Source: an uncultured Angelakisella sp.
Lineage (GTDB): Bacteria > Bacillota > Clostridia > Oscillospirales > Ruminococcaceae
Assembly: GCA_934524965.1 (NCBI GenBank)
Contig: CAKSYU010000047.1
Span: 1 to 11,048 of the forward strand
Length of the DNA stretch: 11,048 nt
Direction: 5' to 3'
Shown here: piece after piece, positions 1 to 9,535 of the stretch
Layout: every line of letters starts with the position of its first letter
Position numbering within the stretch: position 1 is the stretch's first letter
Program-made: the position numbers and the translations under genes
Notes under the pieces: generated by a model
Databases searched by the model: none
What the model was told of the DNA's origin: nothing
The model's input: the letters and a program-made list of their open reading frames with translations, nothing else

Positions 1-185
1 CGGCAGTTCCGGTGCATCACAGCCGCCCCCGAGCCATCGGCGTGAAGAACGCCGGCGTATCCGGTGCGTTAAACCGGCAAAAAGCGGCAGCGTCCCGCGG
101 CGCTGCAAACTGGGTGGTACCACGGAAGGATCAGCTTTCGTCCCTATGTCTCCGACAAGATGGAGCAGGGGAGGAGAGCTTTTTT
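1..185 (+). promoter_or_regulatory. T-box riboswitch leader of alaS (5' end cut by window)
   Basis: A tRNA-sensing leader that lets transcription continue into alaS when tRNA-Ala is uncharged. The conserved T-box core (GGGTGGTACCACGG, 112-125) is clear, and its bulge TGGT (115-118) would pair with an ACCA 3' end, which fits the A discriminator base of tRNA-Ala. Upstream are the hairpins GGCGT/ACGCC (39-43/49-53) and CCGGT/ACCGG (61-65/73-77). The Stem III-like hairpin GCAGCG/CGCTGC (87-92/101-106) sits directly before the T-box, as in the family. The core is followed by a terminator with the usual CGTCCC segment. Stem I and the specifier codon lie mostly before position 1, so alanine specificity is inferred from the downstream gene and the bulge. 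The promoter is outside the window. Confidence 0.93.
133..185 (+). terminator. T-box regulated intrinsic terminator of alaS leader
   Basis: AGCT at 133-136 pairs with AGCT at 177-180. The stem continues imperfectly through the CGTCCC/GGGGAGG segments and CTCC/GGAG, and a T-run starts at 180. This is the terminator arm that competes with the T-box antiterminator. Confidence 0.85.
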
Positions 186-254
186 ATTTTCCGCTTGCTG
201 CCCGCAAAGCGAAAAAACACCCGCAAAATGTCAAAAAGAAAGGAATTTACCACC

Positions 255-2885
<2,631 letters not shown>

Positions 2886-3102
2886 TTTTTTCGGCGCCTT
2901 TTTACGGCGCTCCTCCGTGGAGACCGCCCCCTGCGGCGTCGCTGCCCTTGACAGGCAAAAGTACGATTTCATCGTACAACAGCCTGCCTGCGGGCGCTTC
3001 TGGCAGGGAACGCTCTCCCTCCGTCGCGCCCTCCTGCCGGACATTGCCACCGGCGGAGCCGCCTTGAATTTCCCCATTACCAACCGAAAGGAGACCTTCC
3101 TC
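2886..3102 (+). other. Hairpin-rich intergenic region between alaS and the HIT gene
   Basis: No gene is supported here. The weak hairpin GCGCC/GGCGC (2894-2898/2906-2910) just after alaS lacks a T-run behind it. A TTGACA hexamer lies at 2948-2953 but has no good -10 at 17 bp. A regular two-level hairpin occupies 2952-2986. GGCGG/CCGCC and GGGCGC/GCGCCC pairs follow. It may be processed or structured mRNA between two co-transcribed genes. Confidence 0.5.
2952..2986 (+). repeat. Symmetric hairpin with internal loop
   Basis: CAGGC (2952-2956) pairs with GCCTG (2982-2986). Inside, GTACGAT (2961-2967) pairs with ATCGTAC (2971-2977) around a TTC loop. The two stems are separated by a symmetric 4x4 internal loop (AAAA/AACA). 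It overlaps a TTGACA hexamer, so it could be a DNA operator or an RNA hairpin; the sequence alone does not decide. Confidence 0.6.
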
Positions 3103-3435
3103 ATGTGTGTATTCTGTAAGATCGCAGCGGGAGAGATCCCCGCAAACAAGCTGTACGAGGACGAAAAGGTGCTTGCCTTTTACGACCTTGACCCGCAGGC
3201 ACCTATCCACTTTCTGGTGATCCCCAAGGAGCATATTGCCTCTGCGGGCGAGATCACCGCCGAAAATTCCGCCCTTGTCGCCCATATTTTCGAGGTCATC
3301 GCGAAGCTCTGCGCCGAGCACGGCTGGCAGAGCTACCGTGTGGTGACCAACTGCGGCGAGCAGGCAGGGCAGACGGTGCCGCACCTGCATTTCCATGTCC
3401 TCTCCGGTCGGGATATGACCTGGCCTCCCGGCTGA
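3103..3435 (+). CDS. hinT: Histidine triad (HIT/HINT-type) nucleotide-binding protein
   Basis: Small cytoplasmic protein of 110 residues, typical for the HINT branch. Members hydrolyse nucleoside phosphoramidates and adenylate conjugates, including adenylates made by aminoacyl-tRNA synthetases, so a place next to alaS is biochemically sensible, though the link is an inference. It starts CVFCKI (2-7), as many bacterial HIT proteins do. The catalytic triad is HLHFH (94-98), with VPH before it, and it ends in the Hint signature GRDMTWPPG (102-110). The start at 3103 is set by the ribosome site GAAAGGAG (3086-3093). An in-frame upstream ATG at 2917 would add 62 residues unlike the family and is rejected. 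A strong terminator follows at once. It may be transcribed from alaS, as no convincing promoter of its own is seen. Confidence 0.96.
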   Translation: MCVFCKIAAGEIPANKLYEDEKVLAFYDLDPQAPIHFLVIPKEHIASAGEITAENSALVAHIFEVIAKLCAEHGWQSYRVVTNCGEQAGQTVPHLHFHVLSGRDMTWPPG

Positions 3436-3452
3436 TCCGATGACCGAACCCC

Positions 3453-3480
3453 AAAGTCCCCGTTTCGGCGGGGACTTTTT
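3453..3480 (+). terminator. Intrinsic terminator after the HIT gene
   Basis: A perfect 10-bp stem (AAAGTCCCCG at 3453-3462 with CGGGGACTTT at 3469-3478) with a 6-nt loop ends in a run of five T. It separates the alaS-HIT transcript from the next gene. Confidence 0.93.
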
Positions 3481-3504
3481 CCTGCCCCGTGTGGGTACTT
3501 TTCC

Positions 3505-3533
3505 TTGCAACCGTGCCTGTATTATGCTATAAT
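3505..3533 (+). promoter_or_regulatory. Strong sigma-A-type promoter with extended -10
   Basis: TTGCAA (3505-3510), a 17-bp spacer and a consensus TATAAT (3528-3533), with TG one base before it (3525-3526) as in extended -10 promoters. It lies 25 bp after the preceding terminator and 34 bp before the next start codon. Confidence 0.9.
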
Positions 3534-3567
3534 ATACCCAAATTTTTGGTTTACGGGGAGAAATAGC

Positions 3568-4101
3568 ATGGCAAAAAACGATAAAAAAATATATGAGGGC
3601 TACAAAAAGCGTCAAAAGCTTTGGAATACCGTTCTCATCATCTTTTTCGCAGTTGTCGGCGTCGCTGCCGCCGTGATTAACGGGACGGTGGAATTGAAGC
3701 CGCAGCTCGTGATCGGCAAATATGAGTTCACGTGGTTCCACTTTATCATGCTCATTATTCTGCTGGTGCTGCTTGGCTTCGGCATCGTCGCACTCAAGCG
3801 CGACAGCAGCGAAGAGCAGCAGGAGATCTACCGTCAGGAGCGCGAGGAGGCCATTCGTCTGCGGCAGGAGGTTATGGCGGAGCGCAAGCAGGAAATGCAG
3901 GACGCCTATGATGCCATGAAGCGCCGCCGCGCCGAGCGTCTGGCGGCACAGGGTATGGCGCCTGCCGCAGCGGCTGCGCAGGCGGAAGCGGTCGATGCCG
4001 TCGAGACGGTCGAGGCAGTGGAGGCTGAAGCTGCCGAAGCCGTGGAGGAAGTGACGGAGGAGATTGCCGAAGCGGCGGAGAAAGAGGAGAAAAACTCTTG
4101 A
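3568..4101 (+). CDS. Two-pass membrane protein with charged coiled-coil and Ala/Glu-rich tail, function unknown
   Basis: I do not recognise this protein. It has 177 residues, starting at 3568 after a GGGGAG ribosome site (3555-3560). A short basic N-terminus (KNDKK, YKKRQK) precedes a hydrophobic segment at about 19-38 and a second at about 57-76. A highly charged, Glu/Arg/Gln-rich stretch at about 80-127 is likely helical or coiled coil. The tail (about 130-173) is almost only Ala, Glu and Val in AVEAVEA-like repeats. By the positive-inside rule, both ends should be cytoplasmic, with a loop of about 18 residues outside. It has its own strong promoter and no terminator of its own, since the thrS promoter overlaps its stop codon. 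The coiled coil suggests oligomerisation or scaffolding, but this is inference only. Confidence 0.85.
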   Translation: MAKNDKKIYEGYKKRQKLWNTVLIIFFAVVGVAAAVINGTVELKPQLVIGKYEFTWFHFIMLIILLVLLGFGIVALKRDSSEEQQEIYRQEREEAIRLRQEVMAERKQEMQDAYDAMKRRRAERLAAQGMAPAAAAAQAEAVDAVETVEAVEAEAAEAVEEVTEEIAEAAEKEEKNS

Positions 4102-4126
4102 CATCGCCCGCCGAAAGGACTACAAT
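4098..4126 (+). promoter_or_regulatory. Promoter of the thrS T-box transcript
   Basis: Consensus TTGACA (4098-4103), a 17-bp spacer and TACAAT (4121-4126). The -35 box overlaps the stop codon of the upstream membrane-protein gene. Transcription should start near 4133, just before T-box Stem I. Confidence 0.92.
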
Positions 4127-4132
4127 ACTCGC

Positions 4133-4396
4133 ATAAATCCCAAAGCGTTACGAGAAAAGATTACCGCACCCCCGGAATCCTGCCAGAGAGCGGACGGCAC
4201 AGGCTGCAACCGTCCGCAGGAGAAAGAGGAATGCGACCGCCTTTTCCAGCGCGGTGCCAAATCACCGCCGGCTCGGCGCCGTTACCCGCCGCAATGAAGT
4301 GGATCGCGTTTGCCGATCCGATTCGGGTGGAACCGTGGGATCGTTTTTCGTCTCACCCCGGCTGTTTTCTTCGCAGGAAGAAAGCAGCCGTTTTTT
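4133..4396 (+). promoter_or_regulatory. T-box riboswitch leader of thrS, complete, specifier ACC
   Basis: A full-length T-box that senses uncharged tRNA-Thr. Stem I can be built by eye: GCG/CGC (4145-4147/4250-4252), GAAAAG/CTTTTC (4154-4159/4241-4246), a specifier loop, CGCA/TGCG (4165-4168/4232-4235), CCTG/CAGG (4179-4182/4217-4220) and CGGACGG/CCGTCCG (4191-4197/4210-4216). The conserved AGAGAG bulge is at 4185-4190. The specifier position, on the 3' side just after TGCG, reads ACC (4236-4238), a threonine codon. A Stem III-like hairpin GGATCG/CGATCC lies at 4301-4319. The T-box core GGGTGGAACCGTGG (4325-4338) has the bulge TGGA, which predicts a U discriminator base on tRNA-Thr. A terminator arm follows. 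Confidence 0.95.
4359..4396 (+). terminator. T-box regulated terminator of thrS leader
   Basis: A 14-bp stem (4359-4372 with 4377-4390, one G-U pair) with a GCAG loop is followed by six T (4391-4396). It forms when tRNA-Thr is charged. Confidence 0.93.
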
Positions 4397-4480
4397 GTTT
4401 TCCTCCCGCCTTTTGCCGAAAGGCAATATTCCCCTTGGGATTTTCAAATTCATCAATGACCAGAAATGGAGGAGTTTTTT

Positions 4481-6418
4481 ATGATCAAGATCACCCTGAA
4501 AGACGGCTCCCTCAAGGAGCTTGCCGCCCCCCAGTCCATCGCCGATTTTACCAAGGAGCTGAGCATGGGGCTGTACCGCAATGCCTGCTGCGCGCTGGTC
4601 GATGGCAAGGTCGCAGACCTCTGCGATATGCTGGACCACGACTGCGCCGTGGAGATCCTCACCTTTGAGGACGAGCAGGGCAAGCGTGCCTTCAACCACA
4701 CCGCGTCCCATATGCTGGCTCAGGCAGTGCAGCACCTGTTCCCCGAGGCGAAGTTCGCCATCGGACCCGCCATCGAAGATGGCTTCTACTACGACTTTGA
4801 TGTCCCCACCCCCTTTACACCGGAGGATCTGGAAAAGCTGGAGGCGGAGATCGCCGCTATTGCCAAGGCAGACCTGCCCATCGAGCGCTTCTCCCTGCCG
4901 GTCGAGGAGGCGAAGAAGCTGGAAGCCGACCAGCCCTATAAGCTGGAGCTCATCGAGGAGCATGCCGGTAAGGGCGAGCCCATCGCGTTCCGCCGTCAGG
5001 GCGATTTCACCGATCTCTGCGCCGGTCCTCACCTCATGTCCACCGGTCCCGTCAAGGCGGTCAAGCTAACCAGCTGCACCGGAGCCTACTGGCGCGGCAG
5101 CGAAAAGAACAAGATGCTCAGCCGCATTTACGGCTGCGCCTTCCCCAAGCGCAGCATGCTGGAGGAGCATCTGGCACGGCTGGAGGAGGCACGCCGCCGT
5201 GACCACAACAAGCTGGGCCGTGAGCTGGAATACTTCACCACCGTCGATGTCATCGGTCAGGGTCTGCCGGTGCTGCTGCCCAAAGGCGCCCGTGTGGTGC
5301 AGCTTTTGCAGCGCTGGGTAGAGGATACCGAGCAGCAGCGCGGCTATCTGCTGACCAAGACCCCCCTGATGGCAAAGCGCGAGCTTTATAAGATCTCCGG
5401 CCACTGGGATCATTATCTGGACGGTATGTTTGTGTTGGGCGATCCCCACGATGAGACCAAGGAATGCTTTGCCCTTCGCCCCATGACCTGCCCGTTCCAG
5501 TATCAGGTGTTCCTCAACCGCGCCCGCAGCTACCGTGACCTTCCCATGCGTCTGGGCGAGACCTCCACGCTGTTCCGCAACGAGGATTCCGGCGAAATGC
5601 ACGGACTGATCCGTGTGCGCCAGTTCACCATCTCGGAGGGGCACATCATTCTGCGCCCCGACCAGCTGGAGGAGGAGTTCCGCCATTGCCTGGAGCTGGC
5701 GAAATATTGCCTTGAGACCGTAGGTCTGCTGGAAGATTGCACCTTCCGCTTCTCCCAGTGGGATCCCAACAATACCGAAAAGTACATCGGCACACCGGAG
5801 CAGTGGGACGAGGCGCAGGGCATTATGGGCAAGATTCTCGATCATCTCGGCATCAAGTACACCATCGGCATTGATGAAGCGGCCTTCTACGGTCCCAAGC
5901 TGGATATCCAGTACAAGAATGTCTTCGGCAAGGAGGACACCATCGTCACCATTCAGATCGACCAGCTCCTCGCCGAGCAGTTCGATATGTCCTACATCGA
6001 CCAGAACGGTCAGAAGGTGCGCCCCTACATCATTCACCGCACCTCTCTCGGCTGCTACGAGCGCACCCTCGCGTACCTCATCGAAAAGTACGCCGGCGCC
6101 CTGCCCACCTGGCTGTCTCCCACACAGGTGGCGCTGCTGCCCATCGCCGACCGTCATCTCGATTATGTAAACGAGATCAAAAAGGCGCTGGAGCAGCGCG
6201 GCGTCCGCGTGACGGTCGATGACCGCAACGAGAAGATCAACAAGAAGATCCGCGACAGCCAGATGGAGAAGATCCCCTACATGTTGGTCATCGGCGACCG
6301 CGATGTGGAAAACGGCACCGTTTCCGTCCGCTCCCGCAAGGAGGGCGATCTGGGCGCCATGGCTCCCGCCGATTTCTACGCGAACCTCACCGAGGAGATC
6401 GTCACCCGCGCGCGTTAA
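4481..6418 (+). CDS. thrS: Threonyl-tRNA synthetase
   Basis: Cytoplasmic class II synthetase that charges tRNA-Thr and edits Ser-tRNA-Thr. It has 645 residues, a full-length bacterial form. A TGS domain covers about 1-62. The editing (SAD) domain carries H73/H77 (HTASH) and C180/H184 (CAGPH). The catalytic core has the zinc ligands C337, H388 and H519, motif 2 around 364-382 and motif 3 GCYERTLAYLIE (524-535). The anticodon-binding domain runs from about 548 to the end. The ATG at 4481 is chosen because TGGAGGAG (4467-4474) lies 6 nt upstream; an ATG at 4466 overlaps that site and is rejected. The zinc-cysteine segment reads MTCPFQ, where many bacterial enzymes have MNCPGH. This may mark a sequence subgroup, as all zinc ligands are intact. 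It is a single-gene transcript under T-box control. Confidence 0.98.
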   Translation: MIKITLKDGSLKELAAPQSIADFTKELSMGLYRNACCALVDGKVADLCDMLDHDCAVEILTFEDEQGKRAFNHTASHMLAQAVQHLFPEAKFAIGPAIEDGFYYDFDVPTPFTPEDLEKLEAEIAAIAKADLPIERFSLPVEEAKKLEADQPYKLELIEEHAGKGEPIAFRRQGDFTDLCAGPHLMSTGPVKAVKLTSCTGAYWRGSEKNKMLSRIYGCAFPKRSMLEEHLARLEEARRRDHNKLGRELEYFTTVDVIGQGLPVLLPKGARVVQLLQRWVEDTEQQRGYLLTKTPLMAKRELYKISGHWDHYLDGMFVLGDPHDETKECFALRPMTCPFQYQVFLNRARSYRDLPMRLGETSTLFRNEDSGEMHGLIRVRQFTISEGHIILRPDQLEEEFRHCLELAKYCLETVGLLEDCTFRFSQWDPNNTEKYIGTPEQWDEAQGIMGKILDHLGIKYTIGIDEAAFYGPKLDIQYKNVFGKEDTIVTIQIDQLLAEQFDMSYIDQNGQKVRPYIIHRTSLGCYERTLAYLIEKYAGALPTWLSPTQVALLPIADRHLDYVNEIKKALEQRGVRVTVDDRNEKINKKIRDSQMEKIPYMLVIGDRDVENGTVSVRSRKEGDLGAMAPADFYANLTEEIVTRAR

Positions 6419-6450
6419 GACGAGCTTTTTGCAAGAGAATAGTTCCTTTG

Positions 6451-6485
6451 GGCAGCCCGATGCCTCCGGCGTCGGGCTGCCTTTT
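6451..6485 (+). terminator. Intrinsic terminator after thrS
   Basis: A 14-bp stem (6451-6464 with 6468-6481, one T-G wobble) with a TCC loop is followed by TTTT (6482-6485). Confidence 0.93.
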
Positions 6486-6505
6486 GCCCTCGGCATGGTT
6501 CGGGG

Positions 6506-6615
6506 GAGAGGGGAGAGACGCCCGCAGGGCGCTTCGGCGCAGCCGAAGCAGGCGGCGCAGCCGCCATAGAGCCGTCCTGCGGGACGGCTCGCCCTGCGGG
6601 CGGTTTCTCCCTCTC
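6506..6615. other. Cloverleaf-like multi-branched GC-rich intergenic element
   Basis: An outer perfect 13-bp stem (6519-6531 with 6590-6602) encloses three hairpins in a row: GCTTCGGC/GCCGAAGC (6531-6538/6542-6549, loop GCA), GGCGGC/GCCGCC (6551-6556/6560-6565, loop GCA) and GAGCCGTCC/GGACGGCTC (6569-6577/6582-6590). A purine/pyrimidine tract pair, GAGAGGGGAGAGA (6506-6518) with TTTCTCCCTCTC (6604-6615), extends the outer stem imperfectly. Nothing in it codes. It lies after the thrS terminator and before the next promoter, so it is either a dispersed intergenic repeat or a structured RNA. The folding is read directly; the role is unknown. Confidence 0.7.
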
Positions 6616-6740
6616 AGCCCCGCACGTTTTCCGCCAACCGTCACATTCCGTTTACAAAACCAACAAGAAATCCCCGCCCCGCTATGCTATACTGGCAGCA
6701 TCGGGTGTTCCGCCGTTCCGCCCCCAAAGGGGCAATAGGC

Positions 6741-6769
6741 TGGACAAACCCGCTAATCTTTGGTATAAT
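6741..6769 (+). promoter_or_regulatory. Promoter of the M23 peptidase gene
   Basis: TGGACA (6741-6746), a 17-bp spacer and a consensus TATAAT (6764-6769), 38 bp before the start codon. The -35 box differs from TTGACA at one base. Confidence 0.87.
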
Positions 6770-6807
6770 ACTAATTTGTGAAAATACGCCGGAAAGGAGG
6801 ACGCCCC

Positions 6808-9438
6808 ATGCAGGAGGAAAATAAGACCCCGCTTTCCCCCGAAAGCGAGCCGCAGAACACCGAAGAGCCGGTGGATACCGCGGTGGCGATGAAGTACTTT
6901 GAAGCCGCCGAAGCCGCGGCGGAGGTCGGCAAGGAGATCCTGGCTTCCCGCAAGCCGAAGAAGCCCAAAAAGCAGAAAAAAGCGAAAAAGCAGCCGGAGC
7001 CGGAGGCGTCCGTCCCGCCGGAGCAGCCCGCTGGGGAACCGGCGGAGCAGCCGGAAGCGGCAGCAGCGCCGCCGCAGAACGGTTGGCAGCCCTCCCAGCC
7101 GGAGGAAGCGCCGCTCGAAGCGGCAGAGCAGGCGGAGCCTGTCTCCACCGAGGAACCGGCGGAAAGCGCCCCGACCGAGCCGGAGACCGCCCCTGACGGG
7201 CAGCCGGTGAAGGAGAAAAAGGCGAAGAAGCCGAAAAAACAGAAGAAAGCAAAGCCCGCCAAAGCCCCGAAGGCACCCAAGGAGAAGCGCCCCACCGCCG
7301 CCGACGCATGGAACGGCATGGAACGGGGCTGCGCCTACATCGGCATGCAGCTTTTGCGGGAATACCATAGCGTCCGCCGCAGTTTGAACCATGTGCTGGG
7401 CAGACTGCGGGGACGGGTGCCGCTGCTGTGGCGCAACCTCAAGGGACGCGTCTCCCGCCATACCCGCCACTTTACCGATGAGATGCTGTTCCCTTACCGC
7501 ATTCTGCACGATGAAACGGCGGAGCTTGCCGCCGCCCTGCGGGATAAAACACCGGAGGGCAAAGCGGGCAGAAAGCAGGCGTGGCGGGATTACGGCAGAG
7601 CCATTGTTCGCCCCTTGAACCGCATCGCGAATTTCTTTGCTCCTATCATCGGGCTTGCCATCTTCGCGGCGGTCATCGCCTACTTCAACCAGTTCACCTT
7701 CGCCCTGCGGGTGGAGTATAACGGCGAGCTGCTGGGCTACATCGCCGAGGAAAGCGATTTCTACGCGGCGCGGGACGCCATGCTGGATCGCCTCATCAAC
7801 GAAGAATATATCCCGCCGGAGGATACCATTCCCACCCTTTCGCTGGCGGTCACCAAGGAAAAAGAACTGCTGACCAAAGAAGAATTGACCGACGCCATCA
7901 TGCGCTCCTCCGGCAACGAGCTGGTGGAAGCCTCCGGCTTCTACCTCGAGGGCAAGTTCCTCGGCGCCCTGCAGGACGGCAACGAATTTTTGCTGTACAT
8001 GGATAAGGTGCTGAGCAACTACCGCACCGGCGAGGAATTCGAGACGGTGCAGTTCACCAAGAATATCCGGCTGGAGGACGGCGTTTATCCCGTCAGCTCA
8101 CTGATGAGCGTTTCCACGCTGCAAAGCTACCTGCGCAGCAATAAGGAGCTGCGCCGCAGCTATACCGCCCGTGCCGGAGAAACCATCGAAGCCATCGCCA
8201 AGCGCTATGGGCTGACGGTGGAGGAGATGTACGACCTCAATAACGAGCTGGAGGAATACCTCACCGCCCTGCGTCAGCAGCAGCTGGGGTACGATCCCGA
8301 TACGGTCGTCCTGCCGGATTCCGGCACCTCCGCCGAGGAATGGAATGCCCGCTGGGACGGCATCACCCAGAACGGCGAGACCCCGCTGGAGACCGCCATC
8401 AACAACGGCATGATGCTGTATATGGGGCTTTTGTACTGGCCGGACGATCTGCCGGAGGGCGCCGCCGAGGAGCTGGCAGCCGCTGCCGGAGACCGCAACG
8501 CACTGTACCGCCTCCAGTACGGCATCACCGATGAAACGGCGGAAGCGCCGGACGACGATACCACTGCCGTGCCGGAGGATCCCGCCGCCGACGATAACAG
8601 CGGCAGTGCCGAAAATACCGATCCGGCAGCGCCGGAGGAAAACGGCGACGGCGACAGCAATACCGGCACCCCGCTGGAGACCATCGAGCTGACCCCGCTG
8701 GAGACCATCGAGCTGACCCCGCTGGAGCAGGTACCGCTGCAGGGCGATGAGGAGCTCTTGGTAGTACAGATGGATGTGGAGCTTGGTATTCAGGTCACCC
8801 GCCGCGAGACCTACATTGCGCGGGTCGCCTACGGTACCACCTACCAGAACAATAACAGCAAGCCCAACGATTGGGTACAGACGATCTCTGCCGGCATCTA
8901 CGGACAGGACGAGGTGGTGGCGGACGTTACCTACATCGACGGCGAAAGAGTGGGTGAGACGGTGCTGAGCCGCACCCGCCTGAAAGACCCCGTCAATCAG
9001 GTCGTTGCCCGCGGCACGCAGTCCATTGATGACTACTTTGCGAACACCGGCGGCAACTTCATCTGGCCTGCCGATGGCGGTTACTTCTATGGCTCGCTGG
9101 GCAGCTACGGCGGTCACACCGGTATGGATATTGCTTGTCCCCTCGGCACTACCGTCCGCGCCTCCAAGGCGGGCACCGTTACCACCGCTCTCAACTACGG
9201 CTGGAACTACGGCTACGGCAAAACGGTGGTCATCAACCACGGCTACGGTCAGATCACCCGTTATGCCCATATGTCGAATGTTGTGGTCTCGGTCGGTCAG
9301 TATGTCAAGCAGGGACAGATCATCGGCTACAGCGGCAGTACCGGCAATTCCACCGGTCCGCACCTGCACTTCGAGATCCGTATCGACGGTGTTATCAAAG
9401 CGCCGGAGAACTATATCGGCAAATACTACAACCGCTGA
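6808..9438 (+). CDS. Membrane-anchored LysM-G5-M23 metallopeptidase
   Basis: A cell-wall enzyme of 876 residues, probably a peptidoglycan endopeptidase anchored in the cytoplasmic membrane. Residues 1-270 are predicted cytoplasmic: acidic and Pro/Ala-rich, with two lysine-rich blocks (about 48-62 and 135-161) that share the identical decapeptide KKPKKQKKAK. One membrane segment lies at about 275-296, and the rest would be outside. A domain of about 300-445 is unassigned. It is followed by a LysM-like domain (YTARAGETIEAIAKRYGLT, from 452), an acidic linker, a G5 domain (about 650-737) and the M23/LytM peptidase (about 748-876). Peptidase zinc ligands are H770, D774 and H854 (HTGMD, HLH), with H821 and H852 as the other conserved histidines, so it should be active. 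The start at 6808 is set by AAGGAGG (6794-6800). It has its own promoter and terminator. The substrate bond is not known. Confidence 0.95.
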   Translation: MQEENKTPLSPESEPQNTEEPVDTAVAMKYFEAAEAAAEVGKEILASRKPKKPKKQKKAKKQPEPEASVPPEQPAGEPAEQPEAAAAPPQNGWQPSQPEEAPLEAAEQAEPVSTEEPAESAPTEPETAPDGQPVKEKKAKKPKKQKKAKPAKAPKAPKEKRPTAADAWNGMERGCAYIGMQLLREYHSVRRSLNHVLGRLRGRVPLLWRNLKGRVSRHTRHFTDEMLFPYRILHDETAELAAALRDKTPEGKAGRKQAWRDYGRAIVRPLNRIANFFAPIIGLAIFAAVIAYFNQFTFALRVEYNGELLGYIAEESDFYAARDAMLDRLINEEYIPPEDTIPTLSLAVTKEKELLTKEELTDAIMRSSGNELVEASGFYLEGKFLGALQDGNEFLLYMDKVLSNYRTGEEFETVQFTKNIRLEDGVYPVSSLMSVSTLQSYLRSNKELRRSYTARAGETIEAIAKRYGLTVEEMYDLNNELEEYLTALRQQQLGYDPDTVVLPDSGTSAEEWNARWDGITQNGETPLETAINNGMMLYMGLLYWPDDLPEGAAEELAAAAGDRNALYRLQYGITDETAEAPDDDTTAVPEDPAADDNSGSAENTDPAAPEENGDGDSNTGTPLETIELTPLETIELTPLEQVPLQGDEELLVVQMDVELGIQVTRRETYIARVAYGTTYQNNNSKPNDWVQTISAGIYGQDEVVADVTYIDGERVGETVLSRTRLKDPVNQVVARGTQSIDDYFANTGGNFIWPADGGYFYGSLGSYGGHTGMDIACPLGTTVRASKAGTVTTALNYGWNYGYGKTVVINHGYGQITRYAHMSNVVVSVGQYVKQGQIIGYSGSTGNSTGPHLHFEIRIDGVIKAPENYIGKYYNR
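8668..8727 (+). repeat. 24-bp tandem repeat, 2.5 copies, inside the M23 peptidase gene
   Basis: Two exact 24-bp copies (8668-8691 and 8692-8715) and a half copy (8716-8727) encode TPLETIEL TPLETIEL TPLE (residues 621-640). They sit in the linker between the LysM region and the G5 domain. Identity at DNA level suggests recent slippage or duplication. Confidence 0.97.
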
Positions 9439-9463
9439 GAAAACAGCGAATAAAGCGTTTTTC

Positions 9464-9498
9464 CACCCCCGACAAAGCCACTGTCGGGGGTGCTTTTC
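9464..9498 (+). terminator. Intrinsic terminator after the M23 peptidase gene
   Basis: A perfect 11-bp stem CACCCCCGACA/TGTCGGGGGTG (9464-9474/9482-9492) with a 7-nt loop is followed by a short T-run (CTTTTC). Confidence 0.9.
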
Positions 9499-9535
9499 TA
9501 TCCCGAAGCGGCGAAGCCCGTAAAAAGTTTTGGCT

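Noticed and set aside
12..254. N-terminal extension of alaS from an ATG at 12
   Set aside because: It would translate the T-box and terminator. The known AlaRS N-terminus and ribosome site place the start at 255.
2894..2910. Terminator directly after alaS
   Set aside because: Only a 5-bp stem, with the T-run in its loop and none after it.
2917..3102. N-terminal extension of the HIT protein
   Set aside because: Family length and the CVFCKI start fit 3103, which has a good ribosome site.
6681..6693. Second promoter before the M23 gene (TGCTATACT)
   Set aside because: An extended -10-like sequence, but no -35 box at 16-18 bp. The promoter at 6741-6769 is better placed.
6448..6738. Small plus-strand frame after thrS
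   Set aside because: It runs through the terminator and the cloverleaf hairpins, with no ribosome site and low-complexity composition.
6778..6807. GTG start for the M23 protein at 6778
   Set aside because: It would overlap the ribosome site. AAGGAGG 7 nt before the ATG at 6808 decides the start.
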